Assembly: GCF_014202225.1 (NCBI RefSeq)
Contig: NZ_JACHGE010000003.1
Span: 124,001 to 188,000 of the forward strand
DNA: 64,000 nt
Source: Algibacter amylolyticus
GTDB taxonomy: Bacteria; Bacteroidota; Bacteroidia; Flavobacteriales; Flavobacteriaceae
Direction: 5' to 3'
Positions 34,349 to 43,666 of the stretch are shown piece by piece. Under the pieces are notes generated by a model. That model was not told the origin of the DNA. It did no database searches and saw only the letters and a list, made by a program, of their open reading frames with translations. The stretch's first letter is position 1. Each line of letters opens with the position of its first letter. The position numbers and the translations under genes are program-made.

Positions 34349-36040
34349 ATGATTAAAAACTACTGGAATAAAGGAAAGAAACAAAAAACAATAACCATTA
34401 TTGGAGCATTAGTTTTATTAATAGCGTTGTTTGTTTTAAGAGACGACTATCAACCTGCTTTATTATTTGTTAGAAAATTTATTTTTATCATTCTACTTAG
34501 TGGTATTGTTTTGTTTTTAGGGTTACGAAAATTCAGGAATTCACCAACAACAGGAGGTCGATTAGGTATTTTAGTCGTGTTACTTGTATTTTTTGGAATT
34601 TTTTACGCTGTAGGTTGGCATTTTAAAATGTACGATTACATGAAAACTTACAATGTATTTAATAACCTAAATAAAACAGAAATTCACGAGTTACCATTAA
34701 CGCAAAACGAGCGCATCCAACCGCTTCGTAATGTGTTTTCTATGGCTAACGAAAGTGTAGGAGAAACTAAAGATGTATCCTTACCACATTTAGTTAGAAT
34801 TGGAAACGAGAATAAATGGACCATGGCCATTCAGCCTACAGAAAAATATATGTGGCAAGGAATGACAGATAATACCGAAGAAGTTTTTGCCGTATCGAGC
34901 ACCACTCCTTTTCCTAGATTTTCTAGCGAGAATCGCATTCCGGTAACATTTTCTATTGGCGAATCTTTAAAATTTAGTCGAAATACATATAACGCCGTAG
35001 TGCAACGTTTCAACTTTTTTCAACTGTTTAGCATGGAACCTAGCGATACCTATTACATGAAAAATGATTCTGGTAAATGGGTGCAAGTAGTGAGTTTAAT
35101 AAAATGGAAGGGCTTCCTTTTTCCTTATCCAACCTTTGGTGGTGTTATGGTAATTGATAGTGGCGAGCACGATTTTAATGACTATATTGAGCGTATTTTA
35201 ATTGGAAAAGGAACCTATGTTAGTCCAGAAGACATGAATAAGTATCCATTTTTAATTGGACAAAATACACTAGCCGAAAAAGTATCAAGATTACAAGCCG
35301 AATCCTTAAAATTCTTAGGCGGATTTAGCGATCCATTACCATGGAATATGGAGACCGCCGTTAAAATTCCAAACTTGGCAGACGATCAAAACCAGCAACC
35401 TTTTGTAACCGATTTTAATTTTACAGATACCAATACAAACGCCTATAGTGGATTGTACCACTGGTTTGGTTTAGAGCCTGTTGGAAACGAAAGAACAAGT
35501 TTAACTTACAGTGTATTTGTGCCCGCCGACGGAAGTAACAATTTTTACTATTACGACCATGCATCAAAAAAAGAAGGCTATGCAGGTGTTTCTGCTATGC
35601 CTTTAAAAGTTATTGAATCTCGTAAAGAATTTGATTGGTCGGTTAACAAACCGGTAGAATTTAGACCCTATATAAAAGATATTGCAGGTAGAAAACGATT
35701 GTTTTTTCTAGGAACAATTTCTGCAATTCGCGAAGGCTCAGATAATTTTGATGGTTCGGCAACTCCAGATTTGGCTTTAGTTGATAGCGAATATCGAGAT
35801 GTGGTTTGGATTGATGTTAAACACCCAAGTCAATGGGATAAAACAGTGTACGATCAATTAAATGAAGCATGGCGTTCCAGCGAAAAAATCGGGTATTATT
35901 ATGCCGAAGAAACAAAAACTATCGATATGGTTGAGCAGCCTAAAGATACCATAAATGTTATACCTCAAATAGATAAAAAAGCCGAAGAAATAGCGAGATT
36001 ACAAAGACAACTTGATTCTTTGAGGGCGTCTAATAATTAG
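34349..36040 (+). CDS. Membrane-anchored protein with large extracytoplasmic domain (563 aa), AAA cluster
   Basis: A longer frame from 34310 passes through a repeat, so I take the ATG at 34349 (MIKNYWNKGKKQ). Three hydrophobic segments in the first 100 residues (TITIIGALVLLIALFVL, FIFIILLSGIVLFLGL, GILVVLLVFFGIFYAVG) precede about 450 residues of soluble sequence with many aromatic residues (LIKWKGFLFPYPTFGGVMV, YSGLYHWFGLEPVGNE) and a short C-terminal coiled coil (KKAEEIARLQRQLDSLRA). No catalytic motif or family is recognised. The next gene starts two bases after its stop. It looks like the structural membrane component of the system. Confidence 0.75.
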   Translation: MIKNYWNKGKKQKTITIIGALVLLIALFVLRDDYQPALLFVRKFIFIILLSGIVLFLGLRKFRNSPTTGGRLGILVVLLVFFGIFYAVGWHFKMYDYMKTYNVFNNLNKTEIHELPLTQNERIQPLRNVFSMANESVGETKDVSLPHLVRIGNENKWTMAIQPTEKYMWQGMTDNTEEVFAVSSTTPFPRFSSENRIPVTFSIGESLKFSRNTYNAVVQRFNFFQLFSMEPSDTYYMKNDSGKWVQVVSLIKWKGFLFPYPTFGGVMVIDSGEHDFNDYIERILIGKGTYVSPEDMNKYPFLIGQNTLAEKVSRLQAESLKFLGGFSDPLPWNMETAVKIPNLADDQNQQPFVTDFNFTDTNTNAYSGLYHWFGLEPVGNERTSLTYSVFVPADGSNNFYYYDHASKKEGYAGVSAMPLKVIESRKEFDWSVNKPVEFRPYIKDIAGRKRLFFLGTISAIREGSDNFDGSATPDLALVDSEYRDVVWIDVKHPSQWDKTVYDQLNEAWRSSEKIGYYYAEETKTIDMVEQPKDTINVIPQIDKKAEEIARLQRQLDSLRASNN

Positions 36041-36041
36041 C

Positions 36042-36830
36042 ATGTCACTCTATTCATTTTTCTATTCAAAGAATATAACTTCTAGGGCGTTTATAGAAAT
36101 AGACCCTATGAATTTTCATTGTGACGATATTGGACTTTATACATTTACTAAATATCATGATTTTGAATATAATCATGTATCGCTTACAAATAAAGTGTCT
36201 TGGGAAGAGTTACTTTATGAAACATTGGATGTAACCCTATTAACTTTACTTTCCAAAAGAGAAATTATTGTAGAAGTTGTTAATTATAATGAGATATTCT
36301 GGTCAGGCTTTTACAAGCATAAAAAACGAAAGTTTTTAGTTAAAAAAGGAGTTGATATTAAAGAAGCCGATTTCTTTTCTAAATTAATTTTAAATGCATT
36401 AACTAAACTATTAAAAAGAACTCAAGAAGAAGTGCTTTTTCATGAACTTATAACCGAAATTTTTAATGATATTATTGGGCAATACGAAAGATATTTAAAA
36501 CCAGATAAAAACATGTTGCTTCAAATTTTAAATCTTTATACTAAAAAATATGAATGGTTAAGATTTAAAGAAGACTTTAATATGTTTGGTCCTTTGTCTA
36601 AATATAAAATAGAAATTGAAACGATATATATTCCGAAATTAAAAATGCAATTTGATGATGTGAGGACGTTTAGAAATACATCCTTAAAAGGTAACGTACC
36701 ATATGCTCAATTAAGACGAAGATTAAGGGATGTTATAGCGTTTAATAAGACCATTAGATATAGCTTATATAGTGGAGGAGATACTAGATATAATAATGGA
36801 TTTAATTTTGTTATTCCTACAAACTATTAA
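36042..36830 (+). CDS. Uncharacterised protein, last gene of AAA cluster (262 aa)
   Basis: A soluble, helix-rich protein with many Lys, Tyr and Phe residues and no signal peptide. The first part may be beta-rich (FIEIDPMNFHCDDIGLYTFT); the middle is helical (FSKLILNALTKLLKRTQEE), and the end has LRRRLRDVIAFNKTIRYSL. No family recognised. The ATG lies two bases after the stop of the membrane protein, so both are made together; the partner role is inferred. Confidence 0.65.
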   Translation: MSLYSFFYSKNITSRAFIEIDPMNFHCDDIGLYTFTKYHDFEYNHVSLTNKVSWEELLYETLDVTLLTLLSKREIIVEVVNYNEIFWSGFYKHKKRKFLVKKGVDIKEADFFSKLILNALTKLLKRTQEEVLFHELITEIFNDIIGQYERYLKPDKNMLLQILNLYTKKYEWLRFKEDFNMFGPLSKYKIEIETIYIPKLKMQFDDVRTFRNTSLKGNVPYAQLRRRLRDVIAFNKTIRYSLYSGGDTRYNNGFNFVIPTNY

Positions 36831-36904
36831 AATGTTAAGCGTCAAAAAATCACATATTTTGTGGTGTTATTTTTCGTACCTTCATAGCTCTAAATTTAGG
36901 TATT

Positions 36905-39067
36905 ATGAAAAGCACTCTTTTTATTTTTTTGTCTCTCTTTATTTTATTGTCTTCATGTAAAGATAACGAACCTCTAAAACCACATGTTTCGCTTGAAGCG
37001 CCCGTGGCTAAAAAAGTTCCTAAGGAATTAACGGTTCATGATCACACACGTATTGATGATTATTTTTGGATGCGTTTAAGTGATGACCAAAAAAATGCTG
37101 AAACACCAGACGCTCAAACTCAGGATGTATTAGATTATTTAAATGCAGAGAATAATTACCTAAAAAAAGCCATGGCACATACCAATGGCTTACAGGAAAA
37201 GTTATACGATGAAATTGTTGGTAGAATTAAGAAGGATGACGAGTCGGTTCCTGTAAAGGATAATGGTTATTCCTATTACAGAAAGTTTCAGGAAGGTGGT
37301 GATTACCCATTATTTTGCAGAAAAAAACTTGAAGATGGTGACAATGAAGAAATTATGCTTAATGGTCCAGAACTTGCTAAAGGGCATTCGTATTTTGGGT
37401 TTGGTTCGCAGTCCGTAAGTCCAGACAATAAAATGCTTGTATTTGGTATTGATACGGTTTCAAGACGACAATACACACTTCATTTTAAAAATTTAGAAAC
37501 AGGAGCGCTTTTAAAGGATAAGCTTGATAATACTGGAGGTAGTGCGGTTTGGGCGAATGATAATAAAACCATTTTTTATACTACTAAAGATCCTAAAACG
37601 TTGCGTCAAAACAAAATTGTAAAGCATGTTATTGGTACTAATCAATCTGAAGACGAAGTGGTTTTTGAAGAAAAAGACGATACATTTGCCTGCGCTGTTT
37701 CTAAAACCAAATCTAAAGCCTATTTAGCAATAGTAAGTTATCAAACTTTATCGACAGAGTTTAGAGTATTGGATGCTAATTCGCCCAATGGTAAGTGGAA
37801 GGTTGTTCAGCCAAGAGAAAAGAATTTAGAGTATAATTTAGAACATTACGGAGATCATTTTTACATTAGAACAAATAAGGATGCAAAAAACTTTAAATTA
37901 GTTAAAACACCGGTAAATAAAACAGAAAAGGAACATTGGGTAGATGTAATACCGCATAGGGAAGACGTGTTTCTTCAAGGGGTGGAAATTTTTAAAGATT
38001 TTTTGGTTATTGAAGAGCTTAAAGGTGGTTTAAGGCATATTGGAGTAAAAGAATGGAATGGTAACGAGCACTACTTAGCATTTAATGATCCTGCTTATCT
38101 AGCCTATACAACTTCTAACCTCGATTTCGATACCAATTTATTGCGTTATAATTATAGCTCATTAACGACACCCAATAGTACCTATGAATATAATATGAAA
38201 ACGAAAGAACAAGTGTTACTAAAACGAGAAGAAGTTTTAGATGATTCGTTTTCTACTGAAAATTATATCTCCGAGCGTTTAGAAGCTACCGCAAAAGATG
38301 GAACCAAAATACCGGTATCTATAGTGTATAAAAAGGGCATAAAAAAGAATGGACAAAACCCGCTATTGCTTTATGCCTATGGATCTTATGGTAGTAGTAC
38401 AGAAGCATCATTTAATTCATCGCGTTTAAGTTTGTTAGATAGAGGTTTTATTTATGCTATTGCTCATGTTAGAGGCGGGCAAGAAATGGGTAGAGACTGG
38501 TATGAAAACGGTAAATTATTAAAAAAGAAAAACACATTTACAGATTTTATTGATGTTGGAAAATATTTAATCAAAGAACAATACACAGAAAGTAAACATT
38601 TATATGCTTTAGGTGGATCGGCAGGAGGATTGTTAATGGGAGCCGTTTTAAATATGGAGCCTAATTTATGGAATGGCGTAGTAGCAGCAGTTCCTTTTGT
38701 TGATGTCGTTTCTACAATGCTAGATGAAAGTATACCGTTAACTACTTTTGAATTTGATGAATGGGGAAACCCAAAGGAAAAAGAATATTATGATTATATG
38801 CTTTCCTATTCGCCTTACGACAATGTTAAGCCTGTTAACTATCCAAACATTTTAATTATTACGGGCTATTGGGATAGTCAAGTACAATATTGGGAACCAG
38901 CAAAGTGGATTGCTAAGTTACGAGACTTAAAAACAGACAACAATTTATTGGTTATGGATTGCGATATGGAAACTGGTCATGGTGGTGCTTCCGGTCGTTT
39001 TCAACGGTATAAAATGCTAGCCTTATATTATGCATTTATGTTAGATTTAGAGGGCGTTACGGAATAG
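36905..39067 (+). CDS. S9A family peptidase (oligopeptidase B-like), lipoprotein form
   Basis: A prolyl-oligopeptidase-family serine peptidase of 720 aa. The N-terminus has a lipoprotein signal peptide with lipobox LLSSC (cysteine about residue 18), so it is probably periplasmic or outer-membrane attached. A propeller domain is followed by the catalytic alpha/beta hydrolase domain: nucleophile in GGSAGGLLMGAVLN, acid near ITGYWDSQVQYWEPAKW, and His in METGHGGASGR. It is strongly similar to the gene at 55100, which lacks a signal. A TACCTTCA -7-like box is at 36877-36884. Convergent with the GNAT gene with no gap. Confidence 0.92.
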   Translation: MKSTLFIFLSLFILLSSCKDNEPLKPHVSLEAPVAKKVPKELTVHDHTRIDDYFWMRLSDDQKNAETPDAQTQDVLDYLNAENNYLKKAMAHTNGLQEKLYDEIVGRIKKDDESVPVKDNGYSYYRKFQEGGDYPLFCRKKLEDGDNEEIMLNGPELAKGHSYFGFGSQSVSPDNKMLVFGIDTVSRRQYTLHFKNLETGALLKDKLDNTGGSAVWANDNKTIFYTTKDPKTLRQNKIVKHVIGTNQSEDEVVFEEKDDTFACAVSKTKSKAYLAIVSYQTLSTEFRVLDANSPNGKWKVVQPREKNLEYNLEHYGDHFYIRTNKDAKNFKLVKTPVNKTEKEHWVDVIPHREDVFLQGVEIFKDFLVIEELKGGLRHIGVKEWNGNEHYLAFNDPAYLAYTTSNLDFDTNLLRYNYSSLTTPNSTYEYNMKTKEQVLLKREEVLDDSFSTENYISERLEATAKDGTKIPVSIVYKKGIKKNGQNPLLLYAYGSYGSSTEASFNSSRLSLLDRGFIYAIAHVRGGQEMGRDWYENGKLLKKKNTFTDFIDVGKYLIKEQYTESKHLYALGGSAGGLLMGAVLNMEPNLWNGVVAAVPFVDVVSTMLDESIPLTTFEFDEWGNPKEKEYYDYMLSYSPYDNVKPVNYPNILIITGYWDSQVQYWEPAKWIAKLRDLKTDNNLLVMDCDMETGHGGASGRFQRYKMLALYYAFMLDLEGVTE

Positions 39068-39529
39068 TTACAACACAAGTTCCATTTTAATATCGCAACG
39101 TTTATAAGGACAATTAGGTTCTACCGGAATTTCTTTAAACCCATACTTTTTGTAAATATAAATAGCGTTTTCAAGCTTTCTACTAGAATATATAATAAGT
39201 TTTGGTATGTTGTTTTGTTTTGCAAAATTAATGCAATGTTGCATGAGTTGCTGTCCAATTTTTTGCCCACGATAATTTGGAGATACGGCCATTTTTGTTA
39301 ATTCGAAGCTATCACTATTTTCAATGGGCATTAAGGCTACAGTTCCTATAATTGCATTATTAGCTTTAGCAAAAAATATATGTCCGCCTTTGTTTATAAT
39401 GTATTTTTCTGGGTTACTTAACACCTCTTCATCGTAAGGTTCAACATAAAAAAAGGTTTTTAGCCATTCTATATTTAAAGTATAAAAATCTTTAGCATAT
39501 TGATTTTTAAAAGGTATAATGGTATGCAT
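39068..39529 (-). CDS. GNAT family N-acetyltransferase
   Basis: A 153-residue acetyl-CoA-dependent transferase. Motif A, the acetyl-CoA pyrophosphate loop, reads MAVSPNYRGQKIGQQLMQHC; beta-4 is ELTKMAVSP and the C-terminal part is LIIYSSRKLENAIYIYKKYG. Substrate unknown. Its stop abuts the stop of the S9 peptidase. Confidence 0.9.
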   Translation of the reverse strand: MHTIIPFKNQYAKDFYTLNIEWLKTFFYVEPYDEEVLSNPEKYIINKGGHIFFAKANNAIIGTVALMPIENSDSFELTKMAVSPNYRGQKIGQQLMQHCINFAKQNNIPKLIIYSSRKLENAIYIYKKYGFKEIPVEPNCPYKRCDIKMELVL

Positions 39530-40053
39530 TGTATTTTGTTTTTATCAAATTAGGTTTTGGGCAATACACGTTTTGTTATGCTAAAAGTAATCTTTTCTGG
39601 CATTGCTTCATAGCTATTTCCACTTCATAAAAGGATTAAACACATTAATTATTAAATCGATTTTAAAATTCACCAAACATGTATTATTAATATAATTATG
39701 GTAATTAATGGTTTAACAAAATTTTAAGTTTACATGTTAAAGTCTTGTAAAATAAGGATTTGGATTCTTTAAAAGCATAAAATAATGCCTATGTTTTTAG
39801 CATTTCATTTTAAGCAACATCTAAACGAACTAAGTAATCGTATATCTAACAAATGCAGGTTATCATATTAATATGTTAGCTTATTAAGGACTAAAAACAG
39901 GATTTGTTTAATAACATAATTAGAGTAGTTTTGTTAAGTAGAACCTAGATTAGCCTTATAAAATGAATTTTGAATATTGAATGTACATCATAATTTATTT
40001 TAGGCATTTTAAAGCAAATTAAAATAGACTTAAAAACATTAAAACAAGAATTT
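39530..40053. other. 524-base intergenic region
   Basis: It separates the divergent GNAT gene and the coiled-coil membrane protein gene. The only clear element is a promoter at 39904-39933 toward the right. A 28-codon frame near 39785 is not supported. No RNA gene seen. Confidence 0.55.
39904..39933 (+). promoter_or_regulatory. Bacteroidota-type promoter for 292-aa membrane protein
   Basis: TTG at 39904-39906, a 19-base spacer and TAGTTTTG at 39926-39933 match the consensus exactly. The predicted start near 39940 leaves a leader of about 115 bases. Confidence 0.65.
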
Positions 40054-40932
40054 ATGGAAAATAACAAAAGTAATACAGGACTTAAAGTAGGTTTAGGAAT
40101 AGCGCTAGTTTTATTTTTAGCGACGGGTTTTTATACTATGAATTTATATAGCAGTAGCAAAAAAGTTCAGAATGAACTATCTGAAGAAAAGCAGTTAGTT
40201 ATGAACGATTTAAATGCAATGGCAAAGCAATATGACGATGCTATTGGCGAGAACGAAATTTCTAATGGTAATTTAGTTGAAGCAAGAGCACGTATACAAG
40301 GTTTAATTGATTCTTTAAAAATATCTGAAACCAACGTAAAGAGCTTGTGGAGATATAAAAATAAATATGCATCATTACAGAAAGAAATGGACGTATTGTT
40401 GGCTCAAAATGATTCCTTAAAAGTTGAAAATTCATATTTGGCAACATCTTTAGATAGCACACGTGTTCGTTTAGAAGAGCGTACTATTTTTACAGATTCA
40501 TTATTAGTTCAAAATAATGCATTAGCGGAAGTGGTATCTAACGCAGCAATTTTAAATACTGTAGGTTTAAAAGGCTTTGGAGTTATTGAAAGAACTTCTG
40601 GAAAATTAATACCAACTGAAAGAGCAAGAAGAGCAGATAAAATTAGAGTATGTTTTACAGTAGCTAAAAATACTTTAGTACAAGCTGGAGACGAAGAATT
40701 ATATGTACAAGTTATAGATCCTAAAAGCAATATTTTAGGTTTAAACGAGCAAATTACTTTTGGTGAGAAAACTTTAAACTACAGTATAGTTAGCAAGTTT
40801 AACTATGAAAATGCTAGTCTCAATGTTTGTGAGTTTGTTACTTCTAGCACAGATTTTGAAAAAGGACGTTACATAGTAAACGTTTTTAATGAAAAAGATT
40901 TAGTGTCTAGCTCAGAGTTTACTTTAAAATAA
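40054..40932 (+). CDS. Single-span coiled-coil protein, conserved in Flavobacteria (292 aa)
   Basis: One N-terminal membrane span (LKVGLGIALVLFLATGFYTM, about residues 10-29) is followed by a long coiled coil (residues about 35-165) and a C-terminal beta-rich domain of about 110 residues (GLKGFGVIERTSGKL, DKIRVCFTVAKNTLVQAGDE, GRYIVNVFNEKDLV). The layout suggests an inner-membrane anchor with the coil and sandwich domain in the periplasm. I do not recognise the family. It has its own promoter and terminator, so it is a single-gene unit. Confidence 0.75.
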   Translation: MENNKSNTGLKVGLGIALVLFLATGFYTMNLYSSSKKVQNELSEEKQLVMNDLNAMAKQYDDAIGENEISNGNLVEARARIQGLIDSLKISETNVKSLWRYKNKYASLQKEMDVLLAQNDSLKVENSYLATSLDSTRVRLEERTIFTDSLLVQNNALAEVVSNAAILNTVGLKGFGVIERTSGKLIPTERARRADKIRVCFTVAKNTLVQAGDEELYVQVIDPKSNILGLNEQITFGEKTLNYSIVSKFNYENASLNVCEFVTSSTDFEKGRYIVNVFNEKDLVSSSEFTLK

Positions 40933-40954
40933 TCCATTGCATCCCTATAAAGTG

Positions 40955-40989
40955 AAAAAGCCTCAAACGTAAAGTTTGAGGCTTTTTTT
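40955..40989 (+). terminator. Intrinsic terminator after 292-aa protein gene
   Basis: AAAAAGCCTCAAAC pairs with GTTTGAGGCTTTTTT around a 5-base loop. Confidence 0.9.
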
Positions 40990-41056
40990 ATTCAATAATG
41001 TTTATATATATTTGAGGCATATTCTTTTTAATAAAAGGATAGTTAACTAACCAACC

Positions 41057-41093
41057 AAAAAAGACAGGAGAATTAATTCACCTGTCTTTTTTT
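41057..41093. terminator. Bidirectional hairpin terminator, mainly for fumC
   Basis: A near-perfect palindrome, AAAAAAGACAGG with CCTGTCTTTTTT and inner GAATTAATTC, has A and T runs on both sides. It lies about 25 bases beyond the fumC stop on the minus strand. Confidence 0.8.
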
Positions 41094-41116
41094 ATGAGAT
41101 TAAAGTATTCTATTTA

Positions 41117-42514
41117 TTATTTAAGTCCGCCAACCATATCTTCTGGTTTTACCCAAGCATCATAATCTTCGGCAGTAACATAGCCTAAATTAACAGCTTC
41201 TTCTTTTAATGTTGTACCATTTTTATGAGCAGTATTAGCAATTTCTGCAGCTTTATAATACCCAATTTTTGTGTTTAATGCGGTAACAAGCATTAAAGAG
41301 TTGTTTAAAAGTTTGGTAATCACTTCTTGGTTAGGTTCTATTCCAGCAGCACAGTGTTCTTCAAAACTAGCGCAGGCATCACCAATTAGTTGTGCAGATT
41401 GTAAAACATTAGCAGCCATAACAGGTTTAAAAACGTTAAGCTCATAATGTCCTTGCATACCACCAACCGAAACAGCTACATCATTACCCATAACTTGAGC
41501 GCAAACCATAGTTAAAGCTTCACATTGTGTCGGGTTTACTTTTCCTGGCATAATAGAACTTCCTGGTTCGTTAGCAGGAATAATAATTTCACCAATACCA
41601 GAACGTGGTCCAGAAGCCATCATTCTAATATCATTCGCTATTTTATTTAATGACACAGCCAATTGCTTTAAAGCACCATGAGTTTCTACTAAAGCATCAT
41701 GTGCCGCTAAAGCTTCAAACTTATTGGGAGCCGTAATAAAAGGTAACCCTGTAAATTCTGCTATGTATTCTGCAACACGCTTACTATATCCTTTAGGCGT
41801 ATTTAAACCTGTACCTACAGCAGTTCCACCAAGTGCCAATTCACTTAAATGTGCTAAAGTGTTTTCAAGAGCTTTTAAGCCATGATCTAATTGTGCTACA
41901 TAACCAGACAACTCTTGACCAAGTGTAAGTGGCGTGGCATCCATAAGGTGCGTTCTACCAATTTTCACAACGTTTTTAAAAGCTTCAGATTTACTTTTTA
42001 AAGTATTTCGCAATTTTTTTACGCCCGGAATAGTAGTTTCAACAATTTTCTTGTAAGCTGCAATGTGCATACCTGTTGGAAATGTATCGTTAGACGATTG
42101 CGATTTATTTACATCATCATTAGGTTGAATTGTTTTTTCGCCTTCACCTATAACTTTACCAGCTATTTGGTGTGCTCTATTAGCAACAACCTCGTTAACA
42201 TTCATGTTACTTTGCGTTCCCGAACCCGTTTGCCAAATTACTAAAGGGAATTGGTCGTCATGCTTACCTTCTAAAATTTCATCACACACTTGTGCAATTA
42301 AATCGCGCTTTTCTATTGCCAATGCACCTAATTCGCAATTGGTATAAGCAGCAGCTTTTTTTAGGTATGCAAAACCATAAACTATTTCTAGTGGCATGGA
42401 TGCTGAAGGACCTATTTTAAAATTATTTCTAGAGCGTTCAGTCTGTGCTCCCCAAAGTTTATCGGCAGGCACTTTAACCTCGCCCATAGTGTCTTTTTCA
42501 ATTCTGTAACTCAT
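41117..42514 (-). CDS. fumC: Fumarate hydratase, class II
   Basis: The oxygen-stable fumarase of the TCA cycle, 465 aa, cytosolic tetramer. Signatures: [51 protein letters not shown], and the active-site loop [16 protein letters not shown]. It is monocistronic, divergent from the peroxiredoxin gene and followed by a bidirectional terminator. Confidence 0.97.
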   Translation of the reverse strand: MSYRIEKDTMGEVKVPADKLWGAQTERSRNNFKIGPSASMPLEIVYGFAYLKKAAAYTNCELGALAIEKRDLIAQVCDEILEGKHDDQFPLVIWQTGSGTQSNMNVNEVVANRAHQIAGKVIGEGEKTIQPNDDVNKSQSSNDTFPTGMHIAAYKKIVETTIPGVKKLRNTLKSKSEAFKNVVKIGRTHLMDATPLTLGQELSGYVAQLDHGLKALENTLAHLSELALGGTAVGTGLNTPKGYSKRVAEYIAEFTGLPFITAPNKFEALAAHDALVETHGALKQLAVSLNKIANDIRMMASGPRSGIGEIIIPANEPGSSIMPGKVNPTQCEALTMVCAQVMGNDVAVSVGGMQGHYELNVFKPVMAANVLQSAQLIGDACASFEEHCAAGIEPNQEVITKLLNNSLMLVTALNTKIGYYKAAEIANTAHKNGTTLKEEAVNLGYVTAEDYDAWVKPEDMVGGLK

Positions 42515-42684
42515 TTTAATAATGCTTAAATTATGAAATGCTAAGGTAATTCATTTATGGTATTTTTAAAGCTGATTTTTGTTAGTTTTTAACATATAAA
42601 TAACGAATTTAATTATCTAATAAGGTTTAAATCTATTAATTTAGTAGGATTAAAAATTAAGTTTAAATTTAAAACATAAATAAT

Positions 42685-43326
42685 ATGGCAACAATTAGAT
42701 TAGGAGATGAAGCTCCAAATTTTACGGCACAAACCTCTGAAGGTGAAATTAATTTTCATAAATGGCTGGGGGATAGCTGGGGTATTTTATTTTCTCACCC
42801 AGCAGATTATACGCCTGTTTGTACAACAGAATTAGGTACTGTTGCGAAGTATACCGAAGAATTTAATAAGCGAAATGTTAAAGTAATGGCGTTAAGTGTT
42901 GATGGTGTAGAGTCTCACCATGGCTGGATTAAGGATATTAATGAAACTCAAAATACGACTGTTAATTTTCCAATTATAGCAGATGAAGACGGAAAAGTTT
43001 CTGAACTTTATGACATGATTCATCCAAATGCTGATAGTAAACTAACGGTACGCTCTGTTTTTGTAATAGGTAACGATAAAAAAGTTAAATTAATAATTAC
43101 TTATCCGGCATCTACGGGTAGAAATTTTGATGAGTTATTACGTGTTATTGACTCTTTACAATTAACGGCCTATCATAAAGTAGCTACACCAGCTAACTGG
43201 AAACATGGTGAAGATGTGGTAATTAGTCCTGCCATTTCAACTGCTGATGCTAAAAACATCTTTACTAAAGGGGTTAACGAAATTAAGCCTTACTTACGTA
43301 TGACGCCTCAACCTAATTTAGATTAG
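42685..43326 (+). CDS. 1-Cys peroxiredoxin (Prx6 type)
   Basis: A thiol peroxidase of 213 aa that reduces hydrogen peroxide and organic peroxides. The peroxidatic cysteine is in SHPADYTPVCTTELGTV, and the arginine of the active site is in TVRSVFVIGNDKKVKL. There is no second conserved cysteine in the C-terminal part, as expected for the Prx6 group, whose extended C-terminal domain (TPANWKHGEDVVISPAIS) is present. A monocistronic, cytosolic defence enzyme. Confidence 0.93.
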   Translation: MATIRLGDEAPNFTAQTSEGEINFHKWLGDSWGILFSHPADYTPVCTTELGTVAKYTEEFNKRNVKVMALSVDGVESHHGWIKDINETQNTTVNFPIIADEDGKVSELYDMIHPNADSKLTVRSVFVIGNDKKVKLIITYPASTGRNFDELLRVIDSLQLTAYHKVATPANWKHGEDVVISPAISTADAKNIFTKGVNEIKPYLRMTPQPNLD

Positions 43327-43359
43327 TTAAAAACTCTGTTAATAATTTTCAACTTGATA

Positions 43360-43390
43360 TTGTTTAAAACAAACCTTTGCATTATCTTTG
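43360..43390 (+). promoter_or_regulatory. Promoter for 57-aa membrane protein
   Basis: TTG at 43360-43362, a 20-base spacer and TATCTTTG at 43383-43390 match the Bacteroidota consensus. Transcription would start near 43397, about 23 bases before the ATG. Confidence 0.65.
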
Positions 43391-43419
43391 TCAGGTATTT
43401 ATAAAAGACAATTACAATT

Positions 43420-43593
43420 ATGTTTGATTTTGACCAGTATTTAGGCTTTTTAGCATTTTTAGGCATTTTAACTTTAGGGTTTTGGTTAATGATTTTTTTA
43501 TTAACTTTTGTTATTCCTTATTGGATAGGAGGTTCTATAATTGAAAGATTAAAGGAAATTAGAGAAGAAAAGAAGGCTAAGCGTCATGCTTAA
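43420..43593 (+). CDS. Small membrane protein (57 aa)
   Basis: ATG at 43420 to TAA at 43593. The peptide starts MFDFDQYLGFLAFLGI, has two closely spaced hydrophobic stretches joined by WLMIF, and ends in a basic tail (IERLKEIREEKKAKRHA), which predicts a cytoplasmic C-terminus. It has an excellent promoter just upstream and a strong hairpin just downstream, so it is a complete transcription unit. Family unknown to me. Confidence 0.7.
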   Translation: MFDFDQYLGFLAFLGILTLGFWLMIFLLTFVIPYWIGGSIIERLKEIREEKKAKRHA

Positions 43594-43612
43594 AACATTA
43601 AATTAATATATA

Positions 43613-43647
43613 AAAAAAAGGGAAACTAATTTAGTTTCCCTTTTTTT
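43613..43647. terminator. Bidirectional terminator between 57-aa gene and TonB receptor
   Basis: GGGAAACTA and TAGTTTCCC form a 9-bp stem around a 3-base loop with long A and T tracts on either side, so it can stop transcription from both convergent genes. Confidence 0.85.
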
Positions 43648-43666
43648 ATGCCTTGTCTTTTTATAA

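Noticed and set aside
39785-39871. 28-codon frame in the 524-base intergenic region
   Set aside because: No promoter at the right distance, no hydrophobic or known pattern; likely chance.
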